Assembly: GCF_000440115.1 (NCBI RefSeq)
Contig: NZ_ALMY01000074.1
Location: forward strand, 1-44,426
Direction: 5' to 3'
Source: Streptococcus suis YS56
GTDB taxonomy: Bacteria; Bacillota; Bacilli; Lactobacillales; Streptococcaceae
Length of the DNA stretch: 44,426 nucleotides
Shown here: one piece after another, positions 15,711 to 25,376 of the stretch
Layout: the number at the start of each line of letters is the position of its first letter
Position numbering within the stretch: the stretch's first letter is position 1
Translations under genes and position numbers: made by a program
The notes under the pieces: generated by a model
Seen by the model: the letters and a program-made list of their open reading frames with translations, nothing else
The model's database searches: none
What the model was told of the DNA's origin: nothing

Positions 15711-16530
15711 AGTCTTCTTGATTTTACTGGCTGTTGGTTCTTCTTGTGGCTTGATTGGGTCTGTCTTGGTGGTGCGTAATCAGGCCATGTTGGCAGATGC
15801 CTTGTCCCACTCGGTCCTCTTGGGCATTGTGTTGGGCTTTTTTGTCAGTCAAAACCTAGACTCTCCCCTGCTCTTGCTTGGAGCGGCGGTCTTTGGCTTA
15901 CTGACAGTCCTAGCGATTGAAGGGCTGCACAGTCGCAAGCTGGCTCAGGATGCGGCGACGGGCTTGCTCTTCACCTTTTTCTTCGCCCTAGCGGTTATCC
16001 TTATCTCCCTTTTTGCCCGTAATGTCCATCTGGACTTAGACATGGTCCTGATGGGCGAGGTGCTTTTTGCGCCGCTTAATCGGCTGGACCTCTATGGTCT
16101 ATCTATGCCGCTAGCCTTGGTCAAGTCTGTCGGTCTCCTGCTGGTCTTACTGGTCTTCTTTCTTCTCAACTTTCAAGCACTCAAGCTGTATCTGTTGGAC
16201 AAGGAGCAGGCCAAACTACAGGGGATTACCACCCAAAGACTGGAATGGAGCCTTCTTTTTCTGGTTTCTTTGACAACGGTTTTCTCCTTTGAAGCGGTTG
16301 GTTCTATGGCGGTCATTGTTTTCCTAGTGGCACCTAGCATGGCAGCTTTGCCTTGGTCTCGGCATTTCTTCCAGTTTTTAGTTTTGGGGCAATGCTGCGC
16401 CATTCTGATGATTTGTCTAGGCTTTGGGCTTGCCAGCTGGCTTGATCTGACCATGTCTGGCACCTGCTCGGTCATGGGGCTTCTGACAGTCTGCGTCAGC
16501 TTTTTCCTAAAAAATGCCCTAAAACTTTAG
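15703..16530 (+). CDS. troD: metal ABC transporter permease, second subunit
   Basis: 275 residues, also an ABC-3 permease: GSVLVVRNQAMLADALSHSV and EAVGSMAVIVFLVAPSMAA are typical. Two different permeases are normal for the TroABCD arrangement. The ATG at 15703 is preferred to the in-frame ATG at 15697, which lies too close to AGGAG. It overlaps the troC stop by the same 8-nt ATGCTTGA seen at the troB-troC junction. No clear terminator follows. Confidence 0.9.
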   Translation: MLEVFLILLAVGSSCGLIGSVLVVRNQAMLADALSHSVLLGIVLGFFVSQNLDSPLLLLGAAVFGLLTVLAIEGLHSRKLAQDAATGLLFTFFFALAVILISLFARNVHLDLDMVLMGEVLFAPLNRLDLYGLSMPLALVKSVGLLLVLLVFFLLNFQALKLYLLDKEQAKLQGITTQRLEWSLLFLVSLTTVFSFEAVGSMAVIVFLVAPSMAALPWSRHFFQFLVLGQCCAILMICLGFGLASWLDLTMSGTCSVMGLLTVCVSFFLKNALKL

Positions 16531-16599
16531 TTTGGCAAATGAAATTGTCAGACTTTTTTGTTATTATAGTAAGTAATCATACAAGCAAAGGAGAATAGA

Positions 16600-18492
16600 A
16601 TGACACGTTTACAAGATGATTTTTACGAATACGTCAATGGTGAATGGGCAAAAACAGCCGTGATTCCAGACGATAAGCCAAGAACAGGTGGTTTCTCTGA
16701 TTTGGCGGATGAGATTGAAAAGCTCATGATTGACACGACAAACGAATGGTTGGCTGGAGAAAACGTCCCAGAAGATAGCGTTTTGCAAAACTTTGTGGCC
16801 TTTCACAAACAAGTAGCCGACTATGAAACCCGTGACCGTTTGGGAGCAGAACCAGCACAGGCCTTGATTGCAGAGTACAAGGCTCTCAACTCTTTCGAAG
16901 AATTTACCAGCAAGCTGGCAGAATATGAGTTGGCAGGCAAGCCAAACCTCATGCCTTTTGGTGTAGCGCCTGACTTTATGGATGCGACTACCAACGTCCT
17001 CTGGGCAGATTCTCTAGGCATTATCCTGCCAGATACGACCTACTATGAAGAAGGCCATGAAAAAGGAGCGGAATTGCTTAAAATGTGGAGAGAGAGCCAA
17101 GAAGCTCTCTTACCTAAGTTCGGTTTCAGCGATGAGGAAATCAAGGACCTCCTAGACAAACGTTTGGAACTGGATGCCAAGATTGCCAAGTATGTCCTGT
17201 CAAATGAAGAGAGTTCCGAGTACGCCAAACTCTATCATCCTTATGAGTGGGCAGATTTTACTGCTTTGGCACCAGAGTTGCCTTTGGATGATTTCTTTAC
17301 AGCTATTTTAGGGCAAACGCCAGACAAGATTATCGTGCCTGAGGAACGCTTCTGGCAGGCTGCTAAGGACATTTACAGTGCGGATAATTGGGAGCTTTTG
17401 AAGGCGACCTTGATTTTGAAAGCGGCAGGAGCTTATACAGCCTTCCTGTCGGATGAAATCCGTATTCTAGCAGGAGCCTACAGCCGTGCCCTTTCTGGTA
17501 CACCGCAGGCTCAAAACCAAGAAAAAGCAGCCTACAATCTGGCACAAGGTTACTTTAACCAAGCCCTCGGTCTTTGGTATGCTGGAGAAAAATTCTCACC
17601 AGAAGCCAAGGCCGATGTGGAAGCAAAAGTTGCTAAGATGATTGAGGTTTACAAGTCTCGTTTGGAAACGGCAGACTGGTTGGCTCAGGAAACGCGTGAC
17701 AAGGCCATTGTCAAACTCAATGTTATCAAGCCTTACATCGGCTACCCAGAAGCCTTGCCAGAGCGTTATTATAAGAAGATTGTTGACCCAAGCAAGTCCT
17801 TGGTGGAAAATGCCATCGAACTAAACAAGATTGACATTGCTCATGGTTGGAGCAAGTGGAACAAGCCTGTGGATATTAAGGAATGGGGTATGCCAGCCCA
17901 CATGGTCAATGCCTACTACAACCCACAGAAAAACTTGATTGTCTTCCCGGCGGCGATTTTGCAGGCGCCTTTCTACTCGCTGGAGCAGTCTTCATCAGCT
18001 AACTACGGCGGTATCGGTGCCGTCATTGCCCACGAGATTTCCCATGCCTTTGACTCCAACGGTGCTTCCTTTGATGAGAACGGTAGTCTCAACAATTGGT
18101 GGACAGAGGAAGACTATGCTGCCTTTGAAGCCCGTACTCAGCAGGTCATCGACCAGTTTGAAGGTCAGGATTCTTATGGTGCCAAAATCAATGGTAAGTT
18201 GACCGTGTCAGAAAATATTGCCGACCTTGGTGGGATTGCAGCAGCCCTAGAGGCAGCCAAGTCAGAAGATGACTTCTCCGCAGAGGAATTCTTCACTAAC
18301 TTTGCTCGCATCTGGCGAATGAAGGCTCGTCCTGAGTACATGCAGATGTTGGCGAGTGTCGATGTCCACGCACCAGGTCACCTACGCACCAACATCCAGT
18401 TGCCAAACTTCGATGAATTCCATGAAACCTTTGGCGTTCAAGAAGGCGACGGCATGTGGCGTGCAAAAGAAGACCGTGTGATTATTTGGTAA
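16600..18492 (+). CDS. pepO: M13-family zinc endopeptidase
   Basis: A 630-residue neprilysin-like oligopeptidase that cuts peptides of moderate size. Zinc motif HEISH (H478, E479, H482), third ligand in ENIADLGG (E538, D542), and substrate-binding VNAYYNP. There is no signal peptide, so it is cytoplasmic by sequence, although streptococcal PepO is also found outside the cell. AAAGGAG precedes the ATG. It is monocistronic, closed by the hairpin at 18500-18528. Confidence 0.93.
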   Translation: MTRLQDDFYEYVNGEWAKTAVIPDDKPRTGGFSDLADEIEKLMIDTTNEWLAGENVPEDSVLQNFVAFHKQVADYETRDRLGAEPAQALIAEYKALNSFEEFTSKLAEYELAGKPNLMPFGVAPDFMDATTNVLWADSLGIILPDTTYYEEGHEKGAELLKMWRESQEALLPKFGFSDEEIKDLLDKRLELDAKIAKYVLSNEESSEYAKLYHPYEWADFTALAPELPLDDFFTAILGQTPDKIIVPEERFWQAAKDIYSADNWELLKATLILKAAGAYTAFLSDEIRILAGAYSRALSGTPQAQNQEKAAYNLAQGYFNQALGLWYAGEKFSPEAKADVEAKVAKMIEVYKSRLETADWLAQETRDKAIVKLNVIKPYIGYPEALPERYYKKIVDPSKSLVENAIELNKIDIAHGWSKWNKPVDIKEWGMPAHMVNAYYNPQKNLIVFPAAILQAPFYSLEQSSSANYGGIGAVIAHEISHAFDSNGASFDENGSLNNWWTEEDYAAFEARTQQVIDQFEGQDSYGAKINGKLTVSENIADLGGIAAALEAAKSEDDFSAEEFFTNFARIWRMKARPEYMQMLASVDVHAPGHLRTNIQLPNFDEFHETFGVQEGDGMWRAKEDRVIIW

Positions 18493-18499
18493 AAATGGG

Positions 18500-18530
18500 A
18501 AAACAGCTAGTGAAAACTGGCTGTTTTTGT
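18500..18530 (+). terminator. pepO terminator
   Basis: AAAACAGCTAG/CTGGCTGTTTT stem-loop (one mismatch pair) ending in five T residues. Confidence 0.7.
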
Positions 18531-18594
18531 CTTTCCCAATTCCCCAAAAACGTGATATAATAGTAAAGATAATTTATTGACATGGAGAAATGAT

Positions 18595-21096
18595 ATGAGC
18601 TTCTACAATCACAAGGAAATCGAGCCCAAATGGCAGGAATTTTGGGCAAAAAATCATACTTTTAAAACGGGAACAGATGCAGAAAAGCCAAACTTTTATG
18701 CCCTAGATATGTTCCCTTATCCGTCTGGTGCAGGTCTTCACGTAGGTCACCCTGAGGGTTATACGGCGACGGACATTCTCAGCCGTTATAAGCGTGCCCA
18801 AGGCTACAACGTCCTTCACCCAATGGGTTGGGATGCCTTTGGTCTGCCAGCAGAGCAATACGCTATGGACACGGGAAATGACCCAGCTGACTTTACAGCA
18901 GAAAACATTGCCAACTTCAAGCGTCAGATTAATGCCCTTGGCTTTTCTTACGACTGGGACCGTGAGGTCAATACGACTGACCCCAACTACTACAAGTGGA
19001 CTCAGTGGATTTTCACTAAGTTGTATGAAAAAGGCCTAGCCTACGAGGCAGAAGTGCCTGTCAACTGGGTAGAAGAATTGGGAACAGCTATCGCCAACGA
19101 AGAGGTCCTTCTTGACGGAACATCTGAGCGTGGTGGCTACCCAGTTGTCCGCAAGCCAATGCGTCAATGGATGTTGAAAATCACTGCCTATGCAGAACGC
19201 TTGCTCAATGACCTAGAAGATGTTGATTGGCCAGAATCTATCAAGGATATGCAACGCAACTGGATTGGTAAGTCAACTGGTGCCAATGTGACCTTCAAGA
19301 TCAAGGACACAGACAAGGACTTCACTGTTTTCACAACTCGTCCAGATACGCTTTTTGGTGCGACCTACGCTGTCCTTGCTCCTGAGCATGACTTGGTCGA
19401 TAGCATTACATCGCCTGAGCAGGCAGAAGCTGTGGCAGAGTACAAACGCCAAGCTTCCCTCAAATCAGATCTTGCCCGTACAGACCTTGCCAAAGACAAG
19501 ACAGGTGTTTGGACAGGTGCCTATGCTATCAACCCTGTGAACAACAAGGAAATCCCAATCTGGATTGCTGATTATGTCCTTGCAAGCTACGGAACAGGTG
19601 CTATTATGGCTGTTCCTGCCCACGACGAGCGTGACTGGGAATTTGCCAAACAGTTTGGTTTGGACATCATTCCAGTTTTGAAAGGTGGCAATGTAGAGGA
19701 AGCACCTTACACAGAAGATGGTGCCCACATCAACTCAGACTTCCTAGATGGTCTGAATAAGGAAGAAGCTATTGCTAAAATGGTGGCTTGGTTGGAAGAA
19801 AATGGTCTTGGTCAGGAGAAAATTTCCTACCGCCTCCGTGACTGGCTCTTCAGCCGTCAGCGTTATTGGGGTGAGCCAATTCCAATCATCCACTGGGAAG
19901 ACGGAACTTCCACAGCAGTACCTGAAAATGAGTTACCTCTGGTATTGCCAAAAACCTCTGACATCAAGCCTTCAGGTACAGGCGAGTCGCCGCTAGCCAA
20001 CCTAACAGACTGGTTGGAAGTGGTGCGTGAAGACGGTGTTAAAGGTCGCCGTGAGACCAACACCATGCCACAATGGGCGGGCTCTAGCTGGTACTACCTC
20101 CGCTATATCGACCCACACAACGATGAGAAATTGGCAGACGAGGAGCTTCTCAAGGCTTGGTTGCCAGTGGACATCTACATCGGTGGTGCTGAGCACGCGG
20201 TCCTTCACCTGCTTTATGCTCGTTTCTGGCATAAGTTCCTCTATGACCTTGGCGTTGTGCCAACCAAAGAGCCATTCCAAAAACTCTTTAACCAGGGCAT
20301 GATTTTGGGGACTAGCTACCGCGACAGCCGTGGTGCCCTTGTAGCGACCGATAAAGTTGAAAAACGTGATGGTTCTTTCTTCCACATCGAAACTGGTGAG
20401 GAGTTGGAGCAGGCACCTGCTAAGATGTCTAAGTCTCTTAAAAACGTGGTTAACCCAGATGATGTGGTTGAGCAATTTGGTGCGGACACCCTCCGTGTCT
20501 ACGAGATGTTTATGGGACCGCTTGATGCATCAATCGCTTGGTCAGAAGAAGGTCTCGAAGGTAGCCGTAAGTTCCTCGATCGTGTTTACCGCCTCTTGAC
20601 GACCAAGGAGCTTGTAGCGGAAAATAGCGGAGCGCTTGATAAAGTTTACAATGAAACTGTGAAGACGGTGACAGAGCATATTGAAGACCTGAAATTCAAC
20701 ACAGCTATCGCTCAACTCATGATTTTTGTCAACGCAGCCAACAAGGAAGACAAGCTCTATGTCGAATACGCCAAAGGCTTTGTCCAATTGATCGCCCCAT
20801 TTGCACCACACTTGGCAGAAGAACTCTGGCAGGGTCTAGCAAATACGGGCCAATCAATCAGCTATGTCGCATGGCCAAGCTATGACGAAAGCAAGCTGGT
20901 AGAAAGCGAAGTGGAAATCGTAGTCCAAATCAAAGGCAAGGTAAAAGCCCGCTTGACCGTAGCCAAAGACCTGTCACCAGCAGACCTTGAAAAAGCAGCT
21001 CTGGCAGACGAAAAAGTCCAAGCTGAAATCGCTGGTCAAACAGTGGTGAAGGTGATTAGTGTTCCGAATAAACTCGTCAATATTGTTGTGAAGTAA
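18595..21096 (+). CDS. leuS: leucyl-tRNA synthetase
   Basis: Charges tRNA-Leu. 833 residues, bacterial LeuRS length. Class I signature HVGH within [17 protein letters not shown] near residue 45. The editing (CP1) domain has [12 protein letters not shown] and the DERDWEF motif. KMSKS is in [13 protein letters not shown], with anticodon-binding and C-terminal domains after it. The ATG at 18595 has GGAGA 6 nt upstream; the upstream in-frame TTG at 18577 is rejected. A TATAAT at 18556-18561 precedes it. No T-box leader is visible in the 100-bp gap. Confidence 0.96.
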   Translation: MSFYNHKEIEPKWQEFWAKNHTFKTGTDAEKPNFYALDMFPYPSGAGLHVGHPEGYTATDILSRYKRAQGYNVLHPMGWDAFGLPAEQYAMDTGNDPADFTAENIANFKRQINALGFSYDWDREVNTTDPNYYKWTQWIFTKLYEKGLAYEAEVPVNWVEELGTAIANEEVLLDGTSERGGYPVVRKPMRQWMLKITAYAERLLNDLEDVDWPESIKDMQRNWIGKSTGANVTFKIKDTDKDFTVFTTRPDTLFGATYAVLAPEHDLVDSITSPEQAEAVAEYKRQASLKSDLARTDLAKDKTGVWTGAYAINPVNNKEIPIWIADYVLASYGTGAIMAVPAHDERDWEFAKQFGLDIIPVLKGGNVEEAPYTEDGAHINSDFLDGLNKEEAIAKMVAWLEENGLGQEKISYRLRDWLFSRQRYWGEPIPIIHWEDGTSTAVPENELPLVLPKTSDIKPSGTGESPLANLTDWLEVVREDGVKGRRETNTMPQWAGSSWYYLRYIDPHNDEKLADEELLKAWLPVDIYIGGAEHAVLHLLYARFWHKFLYDLGVVPTKEPFQKLFNQGMILGTSYRDSRGALVATDKVEKRDGSFFHIETGEELEQAPAKMSKSLKNVVNPDDVVEQFGADTLRVYEMFMGPLDASIAWSEEGLEGSRKFLDRVYRLLTTKELVAENSGALDKVYNETVKTVTEHIEDLKFNTAIAQLMIFVNAANKEDKLYVEYAKGFVQLIAPFAPHLAEELWQGLANTGQSISYVAWPSYDESKLVESEVEIVVQIKGKVKARLTVAKDLSPADLEKAALADEKVQAEIAGQTVVKVISVPNKLVNIVVK

Positions 21097-21138
21097 CCAA
21101 ATTAGTGAATATCCTAGCGAAATAAATGTAAATAATAA

Positions 21139-21170
21139 GAAAACGACTTCCGTATTGGAGGTCGTTTTTG
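21139..21170. terminator. bidirectional terminator, leuS / hydrolase
   Basis: AAAACGACTTCC/GGAGGTCGTTTTT stem with T-tract on the plus strand and A-tract (T on minus) at the left. It separates convergent leuS and the alpha/beta hydrolase. Confidence 0.75.
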
Positions 21171-21175
21171 GCTGT

Positions 21176-21940
21176 TTATAGATAACTTTTCTCGCTCAAC
21201 CAAGCATGGATAACGGATAGGGTCTTGTCTTGGAATTTGCCTATCGGGTACATATGGTCTGCTCCTGTTAGGGAAATCAGGATTGAATCTTTGTAATTCT
21301 GTGCTGTTTTCCGAGCGATGGCAGAAACGGTCATCTTATCTTCGCTTCCAGTGATAATGAGGACAGGTCCTGACATCTTGCTGAAATCAACATAGGCAGC
21401 TCTGCTTTTATCCAAAAAAGGAAATGCCATTTGGGTATAGACCTTGCCAGATTCTGGGACTAGGCCTTGGTAGAGTTCCTCCTTTATCTCTGGGTCTTGA
21501 GCATTTAGACAGTAGTTAAAGAAGGCTTTTTTATAGGGTGGCATGTGCTTTTTCCAGAATCCCCAGCGAAGGAAATGCGGTAAAAAGCTGGCTAACATGG
21601 TCGGATAGAGGGCCAGGATGTCAGCTGTTGGGGCGGGTCCCATGAGAATCATGCCAGCCACCGGAGTGCGTTCTGCGACCATTTGGGCTAGTAGACAGCC
21701 CAGAGAATGCCCCAAAAGAAGTGGCGGTTCTTCTAGGCTCTCAACCAAGGCGACCAAATCATCAGCATAGTCTGTCAGGCTGACGGCGCCGACCTTGTTT
21801 GCGACTTCGTTATACGGTAAGTCATGGTGGCGTAGGCTGGGCGTGTGGACTCGTAGACCCATTTGTTCCAATTTCGTAGCAAAGTCTCCCCAAACAGAAC
21901 CATCGCACCAGGTTCCGTGAATCAAAACGATATCTTTCAT
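21176..21940 (-). CDS. alpha/beta-fold hydrolase
   Basis: 254 residues. An N-terminal VLIHGTWCDGSVW oxyanion-loop region, nucleophile elbow GHSLG (Ser79), an acid candidate in GSEDKMT (about 203) and His in GADHMYP (about 233) form a complete catalytic triad. The substrate is unknown; esterase, lipase or haloperoxidase-like activities are all possible. No signal peptide. AGGAGGAG precedes the ATG. Confidence 0.85.
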   Translation of the reverse strand: MKDIVLIHGTWCDGSVWGDFATKLEQMGLRVHTPSLRHHDLPYNEVANKVGAVSLTDYADDLVALVESLEEPPLLLGHSLGCLLAQMVAERTPVAGMILMGPAPTADILALYPTMLASFLPHFLRWGFWKKHMPPYKKAFFNYCLNAQDPEIKEELYQGLVPESGKVYTQMAFPFLDKSRAAYVDFSKMSGPVLIITGSEDKMTVSAIARKTAQNYKDSILISLTGADHMYPIGKFQDKTLSVIHAWLSEKSYL

Positions 21941-21985
21941 ATTCTCCTCCTGACTTTTTTCTATTATAGCATGCTGAAAGCTAAT

Positions 21986-22002
21986 TGTTAACTGTCTGTA
22001 AA
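21986..22002 (+). promoter_or_regulatory. WalR (VicR) box upstream of CHAP gene
   Basis: TGTTAA-CTGTC-TGTAAA matches the published WalR consensus (TGTWAH, 5 nt, TGTWAH) at every defined position. WalRK controls cell-wall hydrolases of the CHAP type in low-GC Gram-positives, which fits the gene downstream. Confidence 0.6.
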
Positions 22003-22073
22003 AAAGTTAACCTACTAGTCACATTTCTTTAAGTCTTGTGCAAGATTAGTTGGTTAGGATAGATGCAGAAGTA

Positions 22074-22177
22074 ATACTCTTCGAAAATCAAAATCAGACG
22101 TTGTTGACTTGATTTGATGAACTTCAGTTCTATCTGCATCTGCGTCGCCTAGTCTGATTTCGATTTTCATTGAGTAT
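22074..22177 (+). repeat. BOX-like dispersed repeat
   Basis: About 104 bp with imperfect terminal inverted repeats: ATACTCTTCGAAAATC at the left and GATTTTCATTGAGTAT at the right. These ends match the streptococcal BOX elements as I remember them; the length suggests boxA plus boxC without boxB. It lies in the leader region of the CHAP gene, between its WalR box and start codon. Confidence 0.65.
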
Positions 22178-22193
22178 AAATTGAAAGGATTTG

Positions 22194-22823
22194 ATGAGTA
22201 TGAATAAACAAACACCTCACAAAACAATGAAAACTGTTCTTGCTACGGCTATGTTGGGAGGAATGCTGACTTTGGGACAGGACTTAGCAAAGGCAGATAG
22301 CATATCAGAAGATACTCCGATAATTGAGGCATTAACGATTCAAGTAGAGGAGGGAAAGCAAAAGGAAGAGGCTGCAGCCAAAGCTGCCGCTGAGAAAGCA
22401 GCTGCAGAAAAGGCTGCTGCAGAGGAAGCCGCTCAAGCTGCCCTTGCAACCAATATGGTTTCAGAAGTAGCAGTAACCTACACAGCTAACACTTATCCAG
22501 TAGGTCAATGTACCTGGGGTGCAAAGGAAGCAGCACCGTGGGTAGGAAACTATTGGGGAAATGGTGGAGACTGGGCTGCCAGTGCAGCAGCACAAGGCTA
22601 TGAAGTCGGTACAACACCTAAAGTTGGCGCAGTCATCGTATGGACAGATGGTGGCTATGGCCACGTTGGAGTTGTGACTGAAGTTGGAGAAAATGGTCTG
22701 ATTCGGATTGTGGAATCAAATTATAATGGCAATATGACCGTAGCAAATTACCGTGGCTTTTTCAATCCACTTGAAACAGGAGCAGGAACGGTTAGCTACA
22801 TTTACCCACCAGCTGGTGTATAA
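22194..22823 (+). CDS. secreted CHAP-domain cell-wall hydrolase
   Basis: 209 residues: a signal peptide (about 1-35, ending LAKADS), an Ala/Glu/Lys-rich helical linker (about 55-85, repeated AAEKAA), then a CHAP domain (about 100-209) with catalytic Cys106 in GQCTWGAKE and His157 in GYGHVGVV. CHAP enzymes cut peptidoglycan as amidases or endopeptidases. It is shorter than PcsB and lacks its long coiled coil. The start is the ATG at 22194 or 22200; AAAGGA at 22184-22189 suits either. Likely under WalRK control and monocistronic. Confidence 0.85.
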   Translation: MSMNKQTPHKTMKTVLATAMLGGMLTLGQDLAKADSISEDTPIIEALTIQVEEGKQKEEAAAKAAAEKAAAEKAAAEEAAQAALATNMVSEVAVTYTANTYPVGQCTWGAKEAAPWVGNYWGNGGDWAASAAAQGYEVGTTPKVGAVIVWTDGGYGHVGVVTEVGENGLIRIVESNYNGNMTVANYRGFFNPLETGAGTVSYIYPPAGV

Positions 22824-22829
22824 TCAGTT

Positions 22830-22855
22830 AAAAAGGTCTGCTAGGCCTTTTTCTT
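22830..22855 (+). terminator. terminator of CHAP gene
   Basis: AAAAAGG/CCTTTTT short stem with T-rich tail, 7 nt after the stop. Confidence 0.6.
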
Positions 22856-22868
22856 ATTTTTAAGACTT

Positions 22869-22886
22869 GATTAAAAAAATTTAATC
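22869..22886. promoter_or_regulatory. operator-like palindrome before amino-acid ABC operon
   Basis: GATTAAA-AAAA-TTTAATC is an 18-bp dyad centred about 30 bp upstream of a TTGGTT (22907-22912) / TATGAT (22931-22936) promoter. No matching regulator can be named from sequence. Confidence 0.35.
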
Positions 22887-22906
22887 GCTTTGATAGAAAA
22901 TTTATA

Positions 22907-22936
22907 TTGGTTATACGCTTCATTTCGTGATATGAT
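22907..22936 (+). promoter_or_regulatory. promoter of amino-acid ABC operon
   Basis: TTGGTT, 18-nt spacer, TATGAT, about 34 nt before the ATG at 22970. Confidence 0.5.
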
Positions 22937-22969
22937 TGAGAAATCTGAAAAAGAAAGAGTGTATTTATA

Positions 22970-23779
22970 ATGAAAAAATTAGCTTTATTTGCAACAACAG
23001 CCCTAGCAGCTTTTACCTTAGCAGCTTGTAGTTCGTCAACATCAACGAGCTCATCAAGCAGCACAGACCAAACCCTTTTGGCACAAATTAAGGAAGAAGG
23101 CGTTATTCAAATCGGTACTGAAGGTGCCTATGCTCCTTATTCTTACCACGACGAGAGCGGAAAGTTGGTCGGTTATGATGTAGAAGTAGCCGAAGCCGTT
23201 GCTGAGAAATTAGGTGTTAAGGTGGAATTTGTTGAAACAGAATGGGATTCCATGATTGCAGGTTTGGATGCAGCCCGTTTTGATACTATCGCTAACCAAG
23301 TTGGTATTACAGATGAGCGTAAGGCAAAATACGATTTTTCAACACCATATACATACATCTATGGAGCCTTGGTAACACAGAAGGATAATACTGACATTAC
23401 AAACTTTGCAGATTTGTCAGGTAAAAAGTCAGCCAACAGCTTGACAAGTAACTGGGCAGATTTGGCGCGTGAAAATGGTGCAGAAGTTGTCGGTGTGGAT
23501 GGATTCTCTCAGGCAGTTGAATTGTTGAACACAGGGCGTGTGGATGCTACCATCAATGACAACTTGGTTTACTTAGACTATGTGAAACAACATGCTGATG
23601 CACCGATTAAGGTTGTGACCTTGACGGATGACGTGTCAACAACAGCCTTCCCAGTTGCAAAAGGAAATGAAGATCTTGTGAAAGAGATTGATGCAGCCTT
23701 GGCAGAATTGGCTAGTGAAGGAAAATTAGCTGAAATTTCAAACAAATACTTTGGTGAGGATGTATCTAAAGCCAAATAA
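22970..23779 (+). CDS. amino-acid (probably cystine/polar) ABC transporter substrate-binding lipoprotein
   Basis: 269 residues, periplasmic-binding-protein family 3. Signal with lipobox TLAAC (Cys20) followed by a Ser/Thr-rich linker. Family motifs: GTEGAYAPYSYHDESGKLVG, GYDVEVAEAVAEKLG, and DTIANQVGITDERKAKYDFS. This pattern resembles the cystine-binding TcyA/TcyJ group, but substrate choice cannot be proven here. First gene of a three-gene operon. Confidence 0.88.
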   Translation: MKKLALFATTALAAFTLAACSSSTSTSSSSSTDQTLLAQIKEEGVIQIGTEGAYAPYSYHDESGKLVGYDVEVAEAVAEKLGVKVEFVETEWDSMIAGLDAARFDTIANQVGITDERKAKYDFSTPYTYIYGALVTQKDNTDITNFADLSGKKSANSLTSNWADLARENGAEVVGVDGFSQAVELLNTGRVDATINDNLVYLDYVKQHADAPIKVVTLTDDVSTTAFPVAKGNEDLVKEIDAALAELASEGKLAEISNKYFGEDVSKAK

Positions 23780-23798
23780 AGAATAAGTAGGAGAAACG

Positions 23799-24458
23799 AT
23801 GACAGATAGAGTTTGGCAATTATTAATTGATTCATTTACGCAAATCCTTGTCCCAGGATTATTGGTGACGATTCCACTGACCATCTTGTCTTTTATCTTT
23901 GGTCTAATCATTGCTATTGGGACAGCCTTGGTGCAAATTGCTCAGATTCCCATTCTCAAACAAGTGGCTCGTTTCTATATTTGGGTTGTTCGAGGGACGC
24001 CACTCTTGGTTCAACTCTATGTGATATTCTTTGGGCTACCAAGTCTAGGAATTGTCTTGGACGCTTTTCCGTCGGCGGTTTTGGTTTTTTCTGTCAATAC
24101 AGGTGCCTACGCTGCGGAAACCATACGGGCTTCTATTGAGTCCGTGCCTAAGGGGCAGTTGGAGGCTGGCTATTCTGTCGGGATGAGTTTTGCCCAGACC
24201 ATGCGTCGGATTATTCTCCCACAGGCCTTTCGAGTGGCCTTTCCGCCCTTATCGAATACCTTGATTGGATTGGTCAAGGACACATCTTTAGCGGCCAATA
24301 TCACGGTCTTGGAGATGTTTATGGCGACACAGCAGATTGCGGCAAGGACCTATGAGCCATTTGCCCTCTATTGTGAAGTTGCTCTCATTTATCTATTCTT
24401 TTCAACTATTTTGACCAAGCTTCAAGCCTATGGCGAGAAGAAGTTGGCGGTCTATTAG
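23799..24458 (+). CDS. amino-acid ABC transporter permease
   Basis: 219 residues, HisM/GlnP-type permease with about five membrane spans. The cytoplasmic coupling (EAA) loop reads ESVPKGQLEAGYSVGMSFAQ; the preceding RGTPLLVQLYVIFFGLP is diagnostic of the polar amino-acid family. GGAG precedes the ATG, which lies 19 nt after the lipoprotein stop. Confidence 0.92.
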   Translation: MTDRVWQLLIDSFTQILVPGLLVTIPLTILSFIFGLIIAIGTALVQIAQIPILKQVARFYIWVVRGTPLLVQLYVIFFGLPSLGIVLDAFPSAVLVFSVNTGAYAAETIRASIESVPKGQLEAGYSVGMSFAQTMRRIILPQAFRVAFPPLSNTLIGLVKDTSLAANITVLEMFMATQQIAARTYEPFALYCEVALIYLFFSTILTKLQAYGEKKLAVY

Positions 24459-24467
24459 GAGGTTCAG

Positions 24468-25211
24468 ATGATTCAAGCAAATGGAGTAAAGCTGGCCTTC
24501 AATGGTCAAGAGGTATTAAAAGGCATTGATGTAGAGGTCAATCCAGGAGAGGTGGTTGTTATTTTGGGACCATCTGGCTCCGGAAAAACAACCCTTCTTC
24601 GTTCCTTGAACTTTTTGGAAAAAGCTGACGCGGGTCAGTTGGTTTTCGGTGAGGACAGCTATGACTTGGCTCAGATGACCAAGAAGGAAATTGCAGGTAT
24701 TCGCAAGCGAACAGCCTTTGTTTTTCAAAACTACAATCTCTTTGCCAATAAGACTGCCCTGCAAAATGTGACGGAAGGCTTAATTGTAGCTCGGAAAGTA
24801 CCCAAGCAGGAGGCTGAAAGAATTGGTAAGGCAGCCTTGGACAAGGTTGGCCTGTCGGACAAATATGATTCTTATCCGAGCCAGCTATCAGGAGGTCAGC
24901 AGCAACGGGTCGGCATTGCCAGAGCCATTGCGACAAATCCCGAGGTCATCTATTTTGATGAGCCAACCTCAGCCTTGGATCCTGAGTTAATCGGTGAGGT
25001 CTTGGCTGTCATGATGCAGTTGGCCAAAGAAGGCATGACCATGGTGGTTGTGACGCACGAGATGGGCTTTGCGCGTGCAGTAGCCGACCGTGTGATTTTC
25101 ATGGATGGGGGCCAGATTATTGAAGAAGGCCGACCAGAAGCTATTTTTGACCAACCAAAAGAAGAACGAACCAAGCAATTCTTGGCTCGGATTCAGAAAG
25201 AAGAACTATAG
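24468..25211 (+). CDS. amino-acid ABC transporter ATP-binding protein
   Basis: 247 residues, GlnQ/TcyC-type ATPase. Walker [10 protein letters not shown], signature [16 protein letters not shown], Walker [14 protein letters not shown], switch His in VVTHEMGFA. The ATG follows the permease stop by 9 nt with AGGAGG. Completes the lipoprotein-permease-ATPase operon; a single permease would work as a homodimer. Confidence 0.93.
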   Translation: MIQANGVKLAFNGQEVLKGIDVEVNPGEVVVILGPSGSGKTTLLRSLNFLEKADAGQLVFGEDSYDLAQMTKKEIAGIRKRTAFVFQNYNLFANKTALQNVTEGLIVARKVPKQEAERIGKAALDKVGLSDKYDSYPSQLSGGQQQRVGIARAIATNPEVIYFDEPTSALDPELIGEVLAVMMQLAKEGMTMVVVTHEMGFARAVADRVIFMDGGQIIEEGRPEAIFDQPKEERTKQFLARIQKEEL

Positions 25212-25215
25212 AAGG

Positions 25216-25243
25216 AAAACACTGGCAATGCTGGTGTTTTTCT
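25216..25243 (+). terminator. terminator of amino-acid ABC operon
   Basis: AAAACAC/GTGTTTT outer stem with a GC/GC inner pairing and a T-tract, 5 nt after the stop. Confidence 0.65.
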
Positions 25244-25283
25244 CGTACCTAAAGAAATAGATGTCATAACCTTCAAAACACTT

Positions 25284-25312
25284 TTGCATTTTTTACTGGA
25301 ATTGGATATAAT
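25284..25312 (+). promoter_or_regulatory. apuR promoter
   Basis: TTGCAT (25284-25289), 17 nt, TATAAT (25307-25312). The predicted start point (near 25319) lies just before the operator-like box 25321-25333. Confidence 0.65.
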
Positions 25313-25320
25313 AGAACAGA

Positions 25321-25333
25321 GAAAACGTTTGCA
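25321..25333 (+). promoter_or_regulatory. ApuR-type operator in apuR leader
   Basis: GAAAACGTTTGCA, identical to 26361-26373 before apuA. The AACGTT core is typical of LacI/MalR-family operators. Its place at about +1 to +15 suggests autorepression. Confidence 0.55.
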
Positions 25334-25376
25334 CAAAAAATCGAGAATATATGAATAAGAAAAGTAGGAGGGGCTG

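Noticed and set aside
22074..22177. RUP element instead of BOX
   Set aside because: The length is similar, but the ends (ATACTCTTCGAAAATC and GATTTTCATTGAGTAT) fit BOX element ends better; RUP ends differ as far as I recall.
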